A DNA stretch of 64,000 nt from Edaphochlamys debaryana (GCA_016858145.1 JAEHOE010000184.1:62001-126000), one strand, 5' to 3'; positions 22,301-34,386 are shown, counted from the first letter of the stretch. Numbers and translations: made by a program. The notes: a model not told the origin generated them from the letters alone.

Positions 22301-24909
22301 CACGGAGACCCCGGGGGGAGCGGTAACCAGCGAGCCCAATGCGCACCGAGATCCGGAGCGAGACGGTGGGGGGGGGGAACGGGGTGCTGCTGAAGTATTG
22401 CGTCGAGCCGGTTTCCCGCTTGCCTCCCTTCCCCCTTGCCTCCCTTCCCCCTAACCCGCCCCCGCGCCCCCCCCTTAGGCCACCGTTGGCTTCGGCTACG
22501 ATTCCATCCCCGACGTGTCGTACGAGGGCCGCAGATCCGGATCTGGATCCGCATCTGGATCTGGCGGCGGCGCCCACAAGCCCCGCCCCAATGGCACCGC
22601 CCACGGCGGCGCCTCGGGATCCGCCGCAGGTGCGCCGCAAGGGGGCGGGGGGCAGGGGATGATTTTCGCGGAGCATTGGAGAGCGAAGGAAGAGATAGAG
22701 CGGCAGCCAGCGAGCTCTGTGTGCACCGAGATCCCGGGGGGCGGGGGGCGGGGGTTGGGAGGGCACGTGCTGGGCGTGCTGCGTGCTGCGGCAGCCCTCC
22801 TGGCATCGCATGCGTTGTGGGTCGGTCGGGTGCCGGGCATGCTGCGTGCGGGGCGTGCGGGGCGTGCTGCGTGATGTCGATGCGGAGGAGGGCGACGAGC
22901 GCCCGTGTCCATCGGCCTCACACCTCCCTAACCCTACCCCCCTGTCTGCTTCCTTTTCCCTCCCCCCAACAGCCCCTGGCGGAGGCGGTGATGGCGACGG
23001 CGAGGAGGGCGACGAGCGCACCTGGCTGTCGCTGTTTGGCGACGCCTGCACCTACGTCTGGCCGGAGGAGCGGGGGCTGCAGGCGCGGGCGCTGGGATGC
23101 CTGGGCCTGCTGGTGTGCATGCGCGTGGTCAACCTGGTGAGATCTGAGATCCAGATCTAGATCTAGATATGTATGGATAGTACGGGCGTGATCTCGGGGG
23201 AGATGTCTGCATGGGGCTCGATGGGGCTCGCATGGGGGCTGCTAGGAGGGCTGGCCGCGAGGGCACACGAGACGAGACGAGAGCCTGCGTGAGAGCCCAT
23301 GCGTGTCTCCGAGGACCTTTGATGCCTCCGGCCACGGCTTGCAAATGCTCGTTATTTTGGGTCGCAGTCATATCGCCTTCGGTATGGATGGTGTTGCTCT
23401 TAGGTTGGGGCACTTGGAGTGGTGTGGGGGAGGCCCGGGGAGGCCCGGCTCGCCCTCGTGACACCTGCTTGGCGCTCACCTCCCGACTTGTACTTGTCGT
23501 ACCCACCAGGCCGTACCCATCCTGTACAAGCACGTGGTTGACATACTGGCGCGGGCAACCGCCGCCGCCGCCGCCTCGCACTCGTCCCACGCCGCCACCG
23601 GGGGCGGGGCCCTCCCCGGGCCCAAGCCCCATCACGGCGCCCACCCCGGGCCCGGATCCCGGCCCCTGCTGGACCTGATGCAGGCCTTTGGTTGGATGCA
23701 GGGGAGCTCGGACCCGGCGCAGGTGAGGCGGTTGAGATGGGGTGGGCCTGGAAGGGGGCCCGGCCTGGGACTGGCTGGGGCCATCCACATCTGGCAGAGA
23801 CCTACTTGCCGTACTTCACGGGGCCCGCCAGGATCCACGTGCCTCGCTGGACCCATGCGGCACGTCACAGGCAGCCCGCACGCGCCCTGGCCCCGCGCCG
23901 CCCTCCCCAGCCGGCCAACTGCTCCCCTCTCCCCCCGTCCTCCCTTGCCCTCTCCCCCCTCCCCCCCTGTCAGGGCCTCCTGACTGCCGACCCCGACCCC
24001 GCCGGCCCTGCCTCTGGATACACCCTGGGCCAGCTGGTGTGGCCCTGGATCGCGCTCTACCTGGTGGGTACCGGATGGGTTGTACCGGATGGGTTGTACC
24101 GGATGGGTGTACAGGATGGGTATACGTGAGTGTACCGGATGGTTTGTAAGGGCAACTGGTCTCAGCCCACCACTACCGGTAACTGCCGCCTAACCGCCCA
24201 ACCATTCCCTCCTCCTCCAGACGGCCGTGTTCTTCCAGGGTGGCGCGGGGGGCGGCATCGTGGGTTTCATCAACAACGTCAGGTGGGGGCGGGGTGAGGG
24301 CGGGGTGGAGGTGGCGGGTTTGGTTGTGGGGTTGTGGTGGGATTGGGGGTTTGGGCGAGTCCGGTGGAGGTCAGGAGAGGGCGCAGTAGAGGGTGGGGTA
24401 CCTAGTGGGTGTGTTCAATGCGTGGAGGTCGAGATCCTAAGAACAGCTGCGGATTGCATAATGCAAGATTAGGGGGCAGATGGGGGGTGGGAAATGCGTG
24501 GGGTAAGAGGGCCAATCGCAACGTCAGGTGGGGTGGTGCGGGGGGCAGGGCGGCGCGCTCACATGACATGAGGCTCTGAGGCTCTGGTGCCTCCATTCGG
24601 ACACCCTATGAGGCTCGCTCGTCCGCTCCGGAACCATTTGGGCCGCAAGCCGGGGACCCAGGGGCGGGGGGGCGCCTGCCAACGGGTTCGCAGCGTACGG
24701 GCTCGGTTGGACCAGCAGCATCCTCAAGCTCCGCTTGAACAAGCACGAACCGCGCGTCAGCGCGGGCTGGACGGGGCACCGGTGGCCGTGGGGTGTGGGG
24801 GGCTGCCGGGCACGCGTGCGCAACCCCCCCATCATCACCTCTACTCCCCCCCCTCCCCGCCCCCTTCAGGTCCTTCCTATGGATTCCGGTGACCCAGGAC
24901 GCGTACAGG

Positions 24910-24953
<44 letters not shown>

Positions 24954-27900
24954 TACGGATGTACGGATGGGAGGCGCACGGAGGAAGGGGGGGGGCGGGA
25001 TGTAGGCAGGACCTTCCCCACCCACGGTGCTCCCCCCAACGCTTCGTAGCCCCGGGCTCCTGAGGGCCCTGAGGGCCTCGGCGTAGGGCGCTCCCCCCCA
25101 CCCTTTGGAGTCCTTTTGCCGGCGCCGTTCGAAGCGATCAATTTGTCTCCGCGCCCCTTCTCAACGCCCATCCCCCTTGCCAACCCCCAACCCGTGTCCT
25201 CCCTACCTCCACCTTACCTCTCCCTGGCCTCCCCTCTTCCCCCCCCAGGCGCATCTCGCTCCGCGTGTTTGATCACGTGATGGACATGGACCTGTCCTTC
25301 CACCTGCGCAAGAAGACGGGGGAGGTGACCAAGGTGCGGATGAGGGGCGAGGGCGGGGGCGAGGGCCGGGGCCGGGGGATCTGGTGTGGTTGTACGGCGG
25401 TGGTGAAGCGGAGCCCTACATCCTCCCCCCCCCTCCCCCCCCTGTCAGGTCGTGGACAGGGGAACCAATGCCATGCAGAACATCCTGTCGACCATCCTCT
25501 TCAGCATCCTGCCGCAGGTGCGGGGCGGGGGCGACCGGGCGCAAAGTGGGCTAGGCAGGCCGTATCTACTCCACGCATACCTACCCAAACGTTTGCATTA
25601 CCTCGCATTCCGGCATGCTTAGTGCGAAGGCCCGAGAGCAGGCTGGCGTGCTTGGTGGGATTGGTGTCGGGGCCTTAAAACCAATGCCCACTGCCCCGAA
25701 GCCCCGGATGAGTAAGGTTCTCACAACGTGATCTTAACCGACGTCCAACCGACGTCCAACCGCCATCCGCCACAGATCTTCGACGTGCTGGCCGCCGCCA
25801 CGTACCTGGCCCAGGCCCTGGAGCCCACCATCGCCATCATCGTCTTCGTAACCGTCGGGTCGTACATCCCACTCACCATCATCATCACCGAGTGGCGCGG
25901 CAAGCTGCGGCGGGAGATGAACCAGACGGATCAGGCAAGGCATGGGGGGGGCGGGGGATAAGGGGGGGGGCAGTGGGGATTTGGGGGGGGGGTAGGGCGG
26001 TGTAGGGGCGGCGGGGAGATGAAAACAGACGGACCAGGCAAGGGAGAAGGGGTTGGGGGCAAAGGGGGGGGGTTGGCAGTGGCGGTGATTCTCGGAGTAC
26101 GGGAGCGAGGAAGGAGAGGGGGCAGTGGGGGTGGGTTTCGGGGTGGGGGGGTGGAGGGGCGGCGGGAGATGAAGCAGACCTACCAAGCGAGGCCGGGGGG
26201 TGGGGGGCAAAGAGGGGGGGCTTGGGGGGGGGCGGGAGGGTAACAGGACGGACCAGGCAAGGCATAGGGGGGGAAGGGGTAAAGGGGGGTGGGGCAGTGG
26301 GGGTGGGGATGGGGGTGGGGGTTCGAGGGGCGGCAGGGAATGTACTAGACAGACCAGGCAAGGCATGGGGGGGTAAGGCGGGGGGAGGGGGAGTACAGGG
26401 GGATCGTGAGGAGGGGAAGCGGTAAATGAAGGGAGCAGCGGACCATGCGAAGCCATCAGGTCATGTGAAGGGGTGCAGAGGGGCGGGGGCTGGGGAGCGC
26501 TGCGTAAAAGCGCAGGGGTGGGGGTGGAGGTGTGAGCTACGGGGCGGCGAAGCGCTGCCCGTGGCTCGCCTCCTATGCCTCCGCCATCCCCTCCCTCCCC
26601 CTTCGCACCCCCCCCCCCAGGTCAAGAGCGCCCGTGCCACGGACGCGCTGCTCAACTACGAGACCGTCAAGTACTTCACCAACGAAAAGTGGGTGATGGG
26701 TTGTCGGGGCGAACCGCTGCCCCGCCCTGATACCCTCCGGGCACGCTCCTCCCTTGCGCCCTTCCACCCCTCCCTACCTCTGCTCGAGTCCGACCACTAC
26801 ACCTTTTTTCCAGGGCAAAATCTAAAGGGCGAAACATTCCTTCCCCCTTTTCCGCCCGCCTTCCCACCCCCCTCCCACCCCCTCCCACCCCCTCCCACCC
26901 CAGGCACGAGTCCTGCCAGTACGCTGCCGCCATCGCCGCCTACCAGTCGGCAGAGTTCCGCTCGCAGTCCTCCATCAACGTGCTCAACGTGGTGCAGGTA
27001 TGAGAACGCATGCCCCTAGTCACTATTACCTAATCAGTAGCATCAAGGTTGCTGAGGTTGGTGCAGGTGTGGCAGTCCTTTGTGCAAGGGCTTCCCTCAA
27101 AGCCTGGGCCGCGGACCATACATCTCACACTCTAGCTCGTGTTAGGGCCTGCGCTCTTTTCCACTTCCTCCACCTCCCCCTCCCCCCCAGTCCGCCATCA
27201 TGTTCTGCGGCATCTCCTCAGGACTGGTGGTGTGCGCAGGTGGGCGAGGGAGGGTGTCCTGGGGCAACCTATGAACGGGGGGCGGAAATGGCCCAACCCT
27301 CAGCGCCCAACCAGGCGTGTCTGCTGACTACACATCCCCGCTGCCGAGCGCCGGTCGGGATGTCGGGACGTCACGCGTGGTCAAACTTACACATTCCGCT
27401 GCCCCTCCCCCTCCCGCACCGCAGCTGGTGTGTCGGCCGGCTCCCTGACCGTTGGAGATGCCGTACTGTTCCTGTCGCTCATGGCCCAGCTGTACGGCCC
27501 GCTCAACTTCTTCGGGTCGTACTACCGTACCATCCAGCAGTACATGGTGCGTGTGCGCAGGCAGGGCGGGACTCCGTGGGGGGGGGGGGCGCTCGCTGGG
27601 GGGGCTCACGAGACCGGGGCCAAACGTGTGAACGGAGAGACAAGCGGCATGGGCGTTACCAGACGTAGCAAGGGTTGACCGATAGGTCGCGCCAGCCACC
27701 AACCGTCAACTCCCAACCGCCAACCGCCAACCCTCCCTGGATCCAGATCGACATGGAGAACCTGCTGGAGCTGCTCAACCGCCGCCCGGGGGTCACCGAC
27801 AGCCCCACGGCCCGCGAGCTTGTGGTTGGCAAGGGTGCGTGGGGTGGGGATGGGATGGGGGGTCGGGAATCGGGGGTGCAACTAAGCGGGGCTGCGTCGT

Positions 27901-30900
27901 CGTGGGATTTGGGGTTGGGGCATGGAAGGCGTTTGGGGGAAGATGCTTGGGGGATGGGGGTTTGGAGGGGAGGCGGTTCCGGGTTCGTGTATGCGTGTGT
28001 GGTGGCGGCCCTTCTCGCGACCCTTCCTGCGATCTCCCGCGACCCCTCCCGCCCCGCAGGCGAGGTGTCGTTCGATGACGTGTCTTTCCAGTACGAGGAG
28101 GCGGGGCAGGTGGGGGGGCGAACATGGGGAGGGGGGGGGGGCGTTGGGAGGCGCGGGTTTGTGCATGGCCGGCCGGCGAACTCCCATCCGCGAGGACCAC
28201 GAGCCGCGACCTTCCAAGCACCGTTACCCCTTGGCCCATACCCCATCGCCGCCCCCACGCATCTCTCCCATCTCGCTCGGTGCAGGTACACCCCAGCCCC
28301 CCTCGTCTACCCACGCAGCACTGCAGCTCATCTCCCTCCCTCAACCCCCCTCCCCCCCCCCCATGCCCGCCCCCAGGTGGTCCTCCGCGGCGTGTCCTTC
28401 CGTGTGACTGGCGGCAAGACCCTGGCGCTGGTTGGGGCCACGGGCAGCGGCAAGAGCACCATCACTCGCCTGGTGTTCAGGTCTGTGTGTGGGGAGGGGA
28501 GGTGGCAAGGGTGGCAAGAGGGGAGGGGGGAGGGGGGGAGGAGGGGGGGAGGAGGGGGGGGAGGAGGGGGGGGAGGAGGGGGGGGAGGCAGCGGCAAGAG
28601 CACCATCACTCGCCTCGCCTGGTGCTTAGGTGGGGGGGGGGGGAGGGAGGCAAGGGGGATGGGGGAAAGGTGTAGAGGCAAGGGGGCTAGAGCATCATCA
28701 CTCGCCCAGGGCATTCGCCTCCTATGCCCTCCACCCCTACAGCCGTGCCGTGCTGTGCGCTCACCCTCTTCCGTGCTGTGCGCTCACCCTCTTCCATGCT
28801 GTGCGCTCACCCTCTTCCGTGCTGTGCCCCCCCCCCTATCTGCCCCCCCCAGGTTCTACGACGTTGCCTCTGGGGCGGTGCGGGTGGACGGGCAGGACGT
28901 GCGGTCGGTGACGCAGGCCAGCCTGCGGAGGGCGGTGGGCATGGTGCCCGCAGGTGAGGGGGGGGAGGGGAGGGGACAGTGGGGGGGAGGGAAGGAGGGG
29001 AGGGATGCGAGAGGGAGGGGGGGAGTGGACGTAGGGAAGAGGGAGGGGGGAGGGGAATTGGAGGGACGGGGGAGGGAGGGCGGTGGGCATGGTGCCGCAG
29101 GTGGGGGGGGGGAAAGGGGAGGGGAATGAGGCGGAGGTTGGGGTCGTAAACCCTACCATATAATTATACGAGCATACCATACTACTATAAGAGCAGAACC
29201 CCAAACTCCGAAGCCTCACCTCTCTCCCCCCTTACCCCCCAACCCTCCCCCCCCTCAGGACACTGTGCTGTTCAACGACACGATCCTGCACAACATCCGG
29301 TACGGCAATCTGGCGGCAACGGACGAGCAGGTGGGACGCGCAGATGGGGAGGGGAGAGGGGCCGCCGACGTCAATGGGTAAACCCGACAAGGGGCGAAGG
29401 GAGGGCTGTCGGGCGGGGGGCAACGGATGTCCTCGCCCTCGTCCGACCTCCCTTGTCCTGTCGCGACAGTTTTAGGCGGCAGCGATGGGGGCAGCGTGAG
29501 GGCTGCAAGCATAGAGGAGGCAAACGGACGTTCGGCACCCGCGCGGATTCAGACGCCCATGCCAGCTGTCTCAAGACGCTACCTCAGCTCGACCCCGTAC
29601 AGTTCCGCTCTCATGCCCCTCCCCACCCCCCCCCCCCCCCCCCCCCCACCCCCGACCCCACCCCGGCAGGTGTTCGAAGTGGCCCGCCTGGCCTGCATCC
29701 ACGACACCATCGTCAACCGCTTCCCCAAGGCAGGTGGTTGGTGGTTGGTTAGCAGTTGACGGTTGGTTAGCTGGTAGTTGACGGTTGGGGAACCAGTTGG
29801 TGGTTGCCGCTCGTACGCGTTGCCGGCACGAGGAGGCTTGAAGACACCACGTGTTGGCACCAGTCTGCGGGGCTGGGGGCCTCACCGCAGGCCCCCCAGC
29901 CCCCGATGATGCGAACGCTTCGGCTGCCTGACCTCCCCCGCACACGCACGCACGCACGCGCGTTGGCCTGTAGCCCTCCCGTGGAACTGCATCGGAGGTT
30001 GCTGCAGCGTCGGTACACCGGCTTGCAGTCTCCTGTGGTCCGCATTGCGCGAAGGCTACTGCGGCGTTGAGATGCCGCCAAGCGGGCCGCCCATCCGCCC
30101 GCCCCCAGAACTCCCGCCCTCTTGCCCTTACCCTCTCCCCCCGTCCCAGGGCTAGGACTCCCTTTTGGGCGAGCGCCTTTGTCCTTTCCTCCGTATTCCC
30201 TCAACCTTCCTCTCATCTTCCCCCAACCTTCCTCCCATCTTCCCTCCCCTCCTTTCCCCACCCCACCCCACACCTCAAGGGCTACGACACGATCGTGGGC
30301 GAGCGGGGACTGCGCCTGAGCGGCGGCGAGAAGCAGCGGGTGGCCTTCGCCCGGGCCCTGCTCAAGAACCCGGCGATCCTGGTGCTGGGTGGGTAGGGAC
30401 GAGGGGGACGCGGGGTGGACGAGGTAGGGGAGGTGGATAAGGTAGGTCGGGGGGCTAGGAGGTCGGGGGTTGGGGACGCCGCTCAAGGACCCGGCGCTCC
30501 TGGTGCTTGGTGAGCTGGCTGGGTTATGCAGGGGCGAGGTTGATGGGTCTGGGAGGTGGGGGCCAAAACTGACTGCCTTTTGGAGAGGGGGGGGGGCGAC
30601 CATGCTCTTCTCCCACCCGCCGAACAGCAGGGCCCCCGCCAACCCCCATCCCACCCGCCTGACCTTGTGCCTGCTGTTCACCCTTAATCACTCCCCCCCC
30701 CCCCCCCAGATGAGGCCACCTCTGCGCTCGACACAATCACCGAGAAGAAGATCCAGGTGGGAGAGGAGGGGGCAGAGGGAGGGGCGAGGTGGCCCGACCT
30801 GGTTCGCTTGCTCCCCACCTCCCTCCGTTGCCGTGCTTGGGGCTGCTCCGCATGTGGCCCCACCCCGGACCTCGCCCTCAAAGCCTGGCCACCAGCCGGC

Positions 30901-32588
30901 CTCGCTTGCCTCGCGGCCCACTCGTCCAGCATCTTCCCTCCACACAGAACCCTCCCTCCCCACCACCCCCACCCCCCTCCCCGTCAGACTGCCCTGGCCG
31001 AGCTACGGTCCGAGCGGACCACCATCATAGTGGCGCACAGGTGGGTGGGAGGTGGGGGGTGCCTCAATACTGGTACTCGTGTACGGTGCCGTACGTTACC
31101 GGTATGCAAGCACATGTATGATGGCATGCCTTGAGTTAGCTGTGGGTCCTGTGCCCGCCGGTGTTGTGGCCGACCGACGGACTCTCCCCCGCCCTCCCCC
31201 CACCCCCCTGCCCCCCAGGCTGTCCACAATTGCGGATGCGGACCTGATTGTGGTCATGGCAGGGGGCAAGGTGGCCCAGGTGAGGGTGAGGGTGAGGGGT
31301 GGGAGGGGGGGAAAAGGGGGGAGGGCGAGGACGAGATTGATGGCGGAGGGGCAAGCGGAAGGGGCAAGGGGAAGGGGCAAGGGGAAGGGGCATGGGGCAA
31401 GGGAAAGGGGCAAGGGGAGAGGGCAAGGGGAAGGGGCAAGGGGGAGGGGGCAGAGGGCAAGGTGGCGCAGGTTTAGGGGTCTTCGTGTGCGCACAAGTGC
31501 GAGGGGCAAGCGGAAGGGGCAAGGGGAAGGGGCAAGGGGAAGGGGCAAGGGGAAGGGGCAAGGGAGTTGGCCGGCGGCAAGCTCGTCTAGGTGGGGGGCC
31601 TGCGTGGGAGTTCCCGACGTGGTTACTGGGCGGGGGCACCAGCGGCAGTGGTGGGAAGGGGGCACCCATGAGGCAGAGCGGCCTTCCTCGAAACCTTCTT
31701 GTATCGCCCTACTCAAGGCCCCCCCTTCATTCCTCCCACCCACCCCGGACCCCGCCCCCCCTCCCCCCTCTCAACCCCCCGCAGTCCGGCAGCCACTCGG
31801 GCCTGCTGGCGGAGGGGGGGCTGTACGCGGACATGTGGGCGCGCCAGGCGGCAGCGGCGGAGAAGGTGGGGGCAGGGGGCTTGAGGGTCGGGTTTTGAGC
31901 GGTATTTATGGTACGGCAATGCTGGTACGGCGGTGTTGTCGGTGAGTGCAGCGGCCGCCGAGTGGGGCTGAGGCACGAATTGCGTAGTGCCCAAGATAAG
32001 CAGTAGGCCGGCGCCTGATCTTGTCCCGTGCATGACGTACCTGCCGTACGCGTACCGCAGGGCGAGCCGCTGAGCTCCGGCGGCGCCGGCTCCCGCATCG
32101 GCAGCACCGCCGACCTCACCCGCCTCGCCGCCACCCCGCCCGCCACCGACGACGACGCTGGCGGCGGCGGCAGCGGCTGCCCCTTCAGCGGCGCCGGCGG
32201 CGGCGCCGGCGGTGGTCACGTGCGCGACGCGCCGCCTGCCCACAGGCACGCGCCGACGGCTGCTGGCGGCGGCGGTGGGTGCCCGCATCACGCGGCGGCT
32301 CGGGAGGCGGCGGCGGCGGTGCCTGCAGTGCCGGCGGCGGCCGCGGGCAGCTCTGGGTCTGACGCTGGCGGGGTGGCGGCCAGTGAGGCTGCATCGGCGG
32401 TTAGCAGCGGCGCGACGGGCTTGGCGGCCCCTGCAGAGGCGCAGCCGCCGTCACAGCCGGCGGAGGCTGCGGCAGAGCCGGCGGCGACGGCGGGCGGGGC
32501 CGATGGCAGCAAGGGCGGCGGCAGCAGCAGCACCGGCGGCGGCGGCGGGGGTGGAGGCAAGAAGGGCAAGAAGGGTAAGGGCAAGTGA
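19355..32588 (+). CDS. Half-size ABC transporter, HMT1/ABCB6 type (copy 1, Q-loop frameshift)
   Basis: Thirty-one exons, about 1,110 residues. E1 to 19408 (start uncertain: in-frame ATG 19355; ATG 19272 is in another frame), then 20309-20404, 20686-20841, 21357-21499, 21854-21945, 22177-22247, 22479-22629, 22973-23136, 23510-23722, 23974-24063, 24221-24282, 24870-24908, 25249-25333, 25449-25517, 25776-25934, 26621-26688, 26904-26997, 27191-27239, 27425-27546, 27747-27834, 28060-28109, 28377-28480, 28853-28953, 29259-29330, 29670-29729, 30280-30388, 30710-30756, 30988-31040, 31219-31279, 31785-31865, 32061-32588. E1-E6 encode an extra N-terminal membrane domain (about five spans), E8-E19 the six-helix core ([24 protein letters not shown]), E20-E30 the ATPase: [34 protein letters not shown]. 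The tail is Ala/Gly-rich and ends [10 protein letters not shown]. Relatives move heavy metals, phytochelatins or porphyrins across vacuolar or mitochondrial membranes. E23 has an extra C (VPQ codons become GTGCCCGCAG), shifting the frame. GC donors are needed at 19409, 25935 and 29730. Confidence 0.85.
20818..21100 (+). repeat. Echo of exon 3 end and donor in ABC copy 1
   Basis: The exon end GGGCTGCACGCGCAG plus GTGAGG (to about 20847) recurs at 21066-21097 as GGGCTGCACGCGCAG plus GTGGGG. It lies inside the following intron, which is otherwise G-rich purine sequence. Confidence 0.8.
21500..21720 (+). repeat. G-rich low-complexity intron sequence
   Basis: After the donor at 21500 comes a short (TG)n run, then about 170 bases of nearly pure G with scattered T/C/A (GGGGTTGGGGTGGGG-like). 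Many closely spaced G-runs could form G-quadruplexes on the coding strand or its RNA. Confidence 0.6.
24064..24150 (+). repeat. Tandem TGTACCGGATGGGT units at a splice donor
   Basis: Beginning at the donor itself (GTGGGTACCGGATGGGT), units like TGTACCGGATGGGT are repeated about five to six times. The equivalent intron of copy 2 (38412-38497) has the same array with small differences. Confidence 0.75.
24909..24955 (+). repeat. (GTGC)n microsatellite that includes the splice donor
   Basis: The donor of the 39-nt exon 24870-24908 is the first unit of a perfect tetranucleotide run of about 11 GTGC units. Every unit reads as another GTGCGT donor. The corresponding run in copy 2 (39284-39306) is about half as long. 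Confidence 0.9.
25913..26460 (+). repeat. Multiple echoes of exon 15 end with its GC donor (ABC copy 1)
   Basis: The exon end GAGATGAACCAGACGGATCAG plus gcaagg is followed by degenerate copies near 26016, 26168, 26243, 26341 and 26426, such as ACAGACGGACCAGGCAAGG and TAGACAGACCAGGCAAGGC. They are spaced by G-rich sequence. Most keep CAG|GCAAGG or CAAGCGAGG, so the GC donor was copied too. Confidence 0.8.
28481..28700 (+). repeat. Echo of Walker A exon end in a (GGGGGGA)n-rich intron
   Basis: GGCAGCGGCAAGAGCACCAT from the Walker A exon recurs at about 28587-28632 with a modified donor (GCTTAGGTGG). A weaker trace is at 28685 (AGAGCATCATCACTCGCC). The linking sequence is repeated GGGGGGGAGGA. 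Confidence 0.8.
31348..31565 (+). repeat. GGGGCAAGGGGAAG minisatellite
   Basis: Two blocks (about 31348-31470 and 31500-31565) are built from GGGGCAAGGGGAAGGGGCAA-like units. Between them lies an echo of the previous exon end (GGCAAGGTGGCGCAGGT near 31457-31473). The array is absent from the same intron of copy 2. Confidence 0.75.
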
Positions 32589-32995
32589 GGCCCGAGCTTG
32601 CTGGGCGCGAGTGCACAGGGGCCGGACGGGAGCCGGGGTTGCGGCAGGGCTCAACGTTGGGAGTAGGAGCGGACCCCGCAGAGCCGCAGCCGCCGTCACA
32701 GGGCTGGGAGGCAGCGCACATGGGGCCACGGGCAATACGAGTGATATACCGGCAGGCGTGGGAAGGGGTCGGGGATTGAAGGGCGGGTTGTGTCTTGTGT
32801 GCGTTGTATAGTGTGTTTCCGTGCGTGGATTGGGCGTGGGTGTTGTGAGGATGTGAGGCGGCGGGTGCTAAAGCAGATTTGCAAGGCGAGCGAGGCAGGG
32901 TGTAGGACTATGCCACGGTCGGGGGCCTGGCAGCGCAGGGCACAGCCGCCGGCTGAGTGCGGACGCCCCTGCCCAGGGTTTTCAGGCACGGCGTA

Positions 32996-33000
32996 TGTAA
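32996..33000 (+). other. Putative poly(A) signal TGTAA of ABC copy 1
   Basis: About 410 bases after the TGA at 32586-32588. The matching TGTAA in copy 2 is at 47446-47450, inside otherwise conserved 3' UTR sequence, which supports its function. Confidence 0.55.
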
Positions 33001-33731
33001 TCGCACATGGAGGGGGCCTGCGTCCTTGCCACTCTTTCTTCACCCCCCACCAGCACGCAGCTGCGGTGCGTGAAGCTGTCGTGGCGGCAGTGCAGATTGT
33101 GCAGGAGCAGGTAGGGAGAGTGAGTGCCCTGGTCTGCTGGTCAGCAGGCCTGCTCTTAAGACTGTGAGTGCCGGGCCGAGAGCCTGAGGCCCTGGACATC
33201 CTGGCATGCCGTGTCTCACCGCACACACTGAGGCCTGCAGACTGGCCTCCCAGCAGCGCACTTCGAGGTCGGTGCCTGGCTGGCCGACGTACAGGCCAGG
33301 CTCGACTGACCAGGTTGTCAGTGCTCAGGGGCGCAGCCCAACAAGGAAGCTCGAGCAACGCTTACAGCGGAGCTTTGCCAAATCAGCGCCCACACACCTG
33401 TGCTTGCATCAGCAAACGGACGCGCACTTCCATCCCTGAATGGGCTGAGCAAACCCCTATCTTTTCGACCAACCTTCCCCATGGGCCGACTTTCACCCCC
33501 GGCACCAACCTTGACCGCCGCGAGAGCCCCTCCCCCGCACAATCACCTCCTCCAACAGCCTCCCCAGCATTGGACAACCACAGACTCACCCCGGATCCAC
33601 CTCTGCCCCGCCTCCGCGGCGACACAACACCCTCCATACCGACTGTGTTCGCCCTGCACGAGTCCATTCCACTCACGCCCTGCCCACGCGTCTTCCAGCC
33701 CCAGCCCCGACATACACGCAACCCTGGGGGT
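33001..33731. other. Interval between ABC copy 1 and the inverted-repeat gene
   Basis: No gene is supported on either strand. It holds the end of duplication block 1, about 220 bases of unique sequence, and from 33274 the outer part of the left arm of the inverted repeat. Confidence 0.4.
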
Positions 33732-34386
33732 CTAGGCTTCTGCGGTGGCCGCGGGAGGGACCGGACGCAGAATCCAGCCCTCGCCCTGCTGCAGCGGCTG
33801 GACGGCTAACCAGTACGCTAGCTTGAAGCAATCCTGATTGAACTTGAACGCAAACATGTCAAGGCCCAGGTCCTTCGCCACGTCGCGCACCTCGTTCTTC
33901 AACAAGGTGTAGCTGAAGGTGGCGACGTCAAGCACCCGCCTGGCGGCCTCCAGAGGAGACAGGTTGCGCCAATCCAGGGCGATCAGGACACACATGGCCG
34001 TTTGCAGGACCACACCCCAGAACATGGTGGCGCGGTAGCACACCGAGACCTCCGACAGCGCCGCCGCCATGAACGCGCACAGCCCACCGGCCCACATCGC
34101 CATCGGGATAGACCCAGCGGCGAGGAGCGCAAGCGGCGTGTACGAACCGCCGATGCCCCACACCTGGGACACGAAGGCCAGCAGCAGAAGCGCCAGGCCC
34201 CCGAGGCGGAGGGCCGCGATGACCGCCTCGCGCGCCACTGCAAAATCAAGCCATCTTCTTCTCCTGTGGCGTGACCTGCGGGGCATGCAACAGGAGGGCA
34301 AGGTGTCACCCGTAGAGGCAAGAGTCCGTCACAGCGGAGGTCCCCACAGGCCAGGCCCCAGCACAACGTGCAGGAGCCGTCACCCA
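33274..34386 (+). repeat. Inverted repeat, left arm
   Basis: Reverse complement of 34677-35790 over about 1.11 kb. I found only three or four differences by eye (one is a single-base indel in the CACCCCC/GGGGGGTG tract near 33498). The arms are separated by 290 bases (34387-34676). Confidence 0.95.

Larger units (their letters stand above)
22173..33050 (+). repeat. Direct duplication, block 1 (ABC exons 6-31 and 3' flank)
   Basis: Matches 35999-47490 exon by exon with identical exon lengths except two single-base indels (exons 6 and 23) and a 3-base difference in the last exon. Many introns also match. The similarity runs through the 3' UTR to just after the TGTAA at 32996-33000 (GGAGGGGGCCTGCGTCCTTGCCACTC against GGAGGGGTCCAGGGTCCTCGCCACTC, each in pieces). 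Confidence 0.9.

Noticed and set aside
24909..24955. Regular short repeats that might suggest a CRISPR array
   Set aside because: It is a simple tetranucleotide run without spacers, in a eukaryotic intron.
31348..31565. Long minus-strand Pro/Leu frame
   Set aside because: It is the translation of the GGGGCAAGGGGAAG minisatellite inside an intron.
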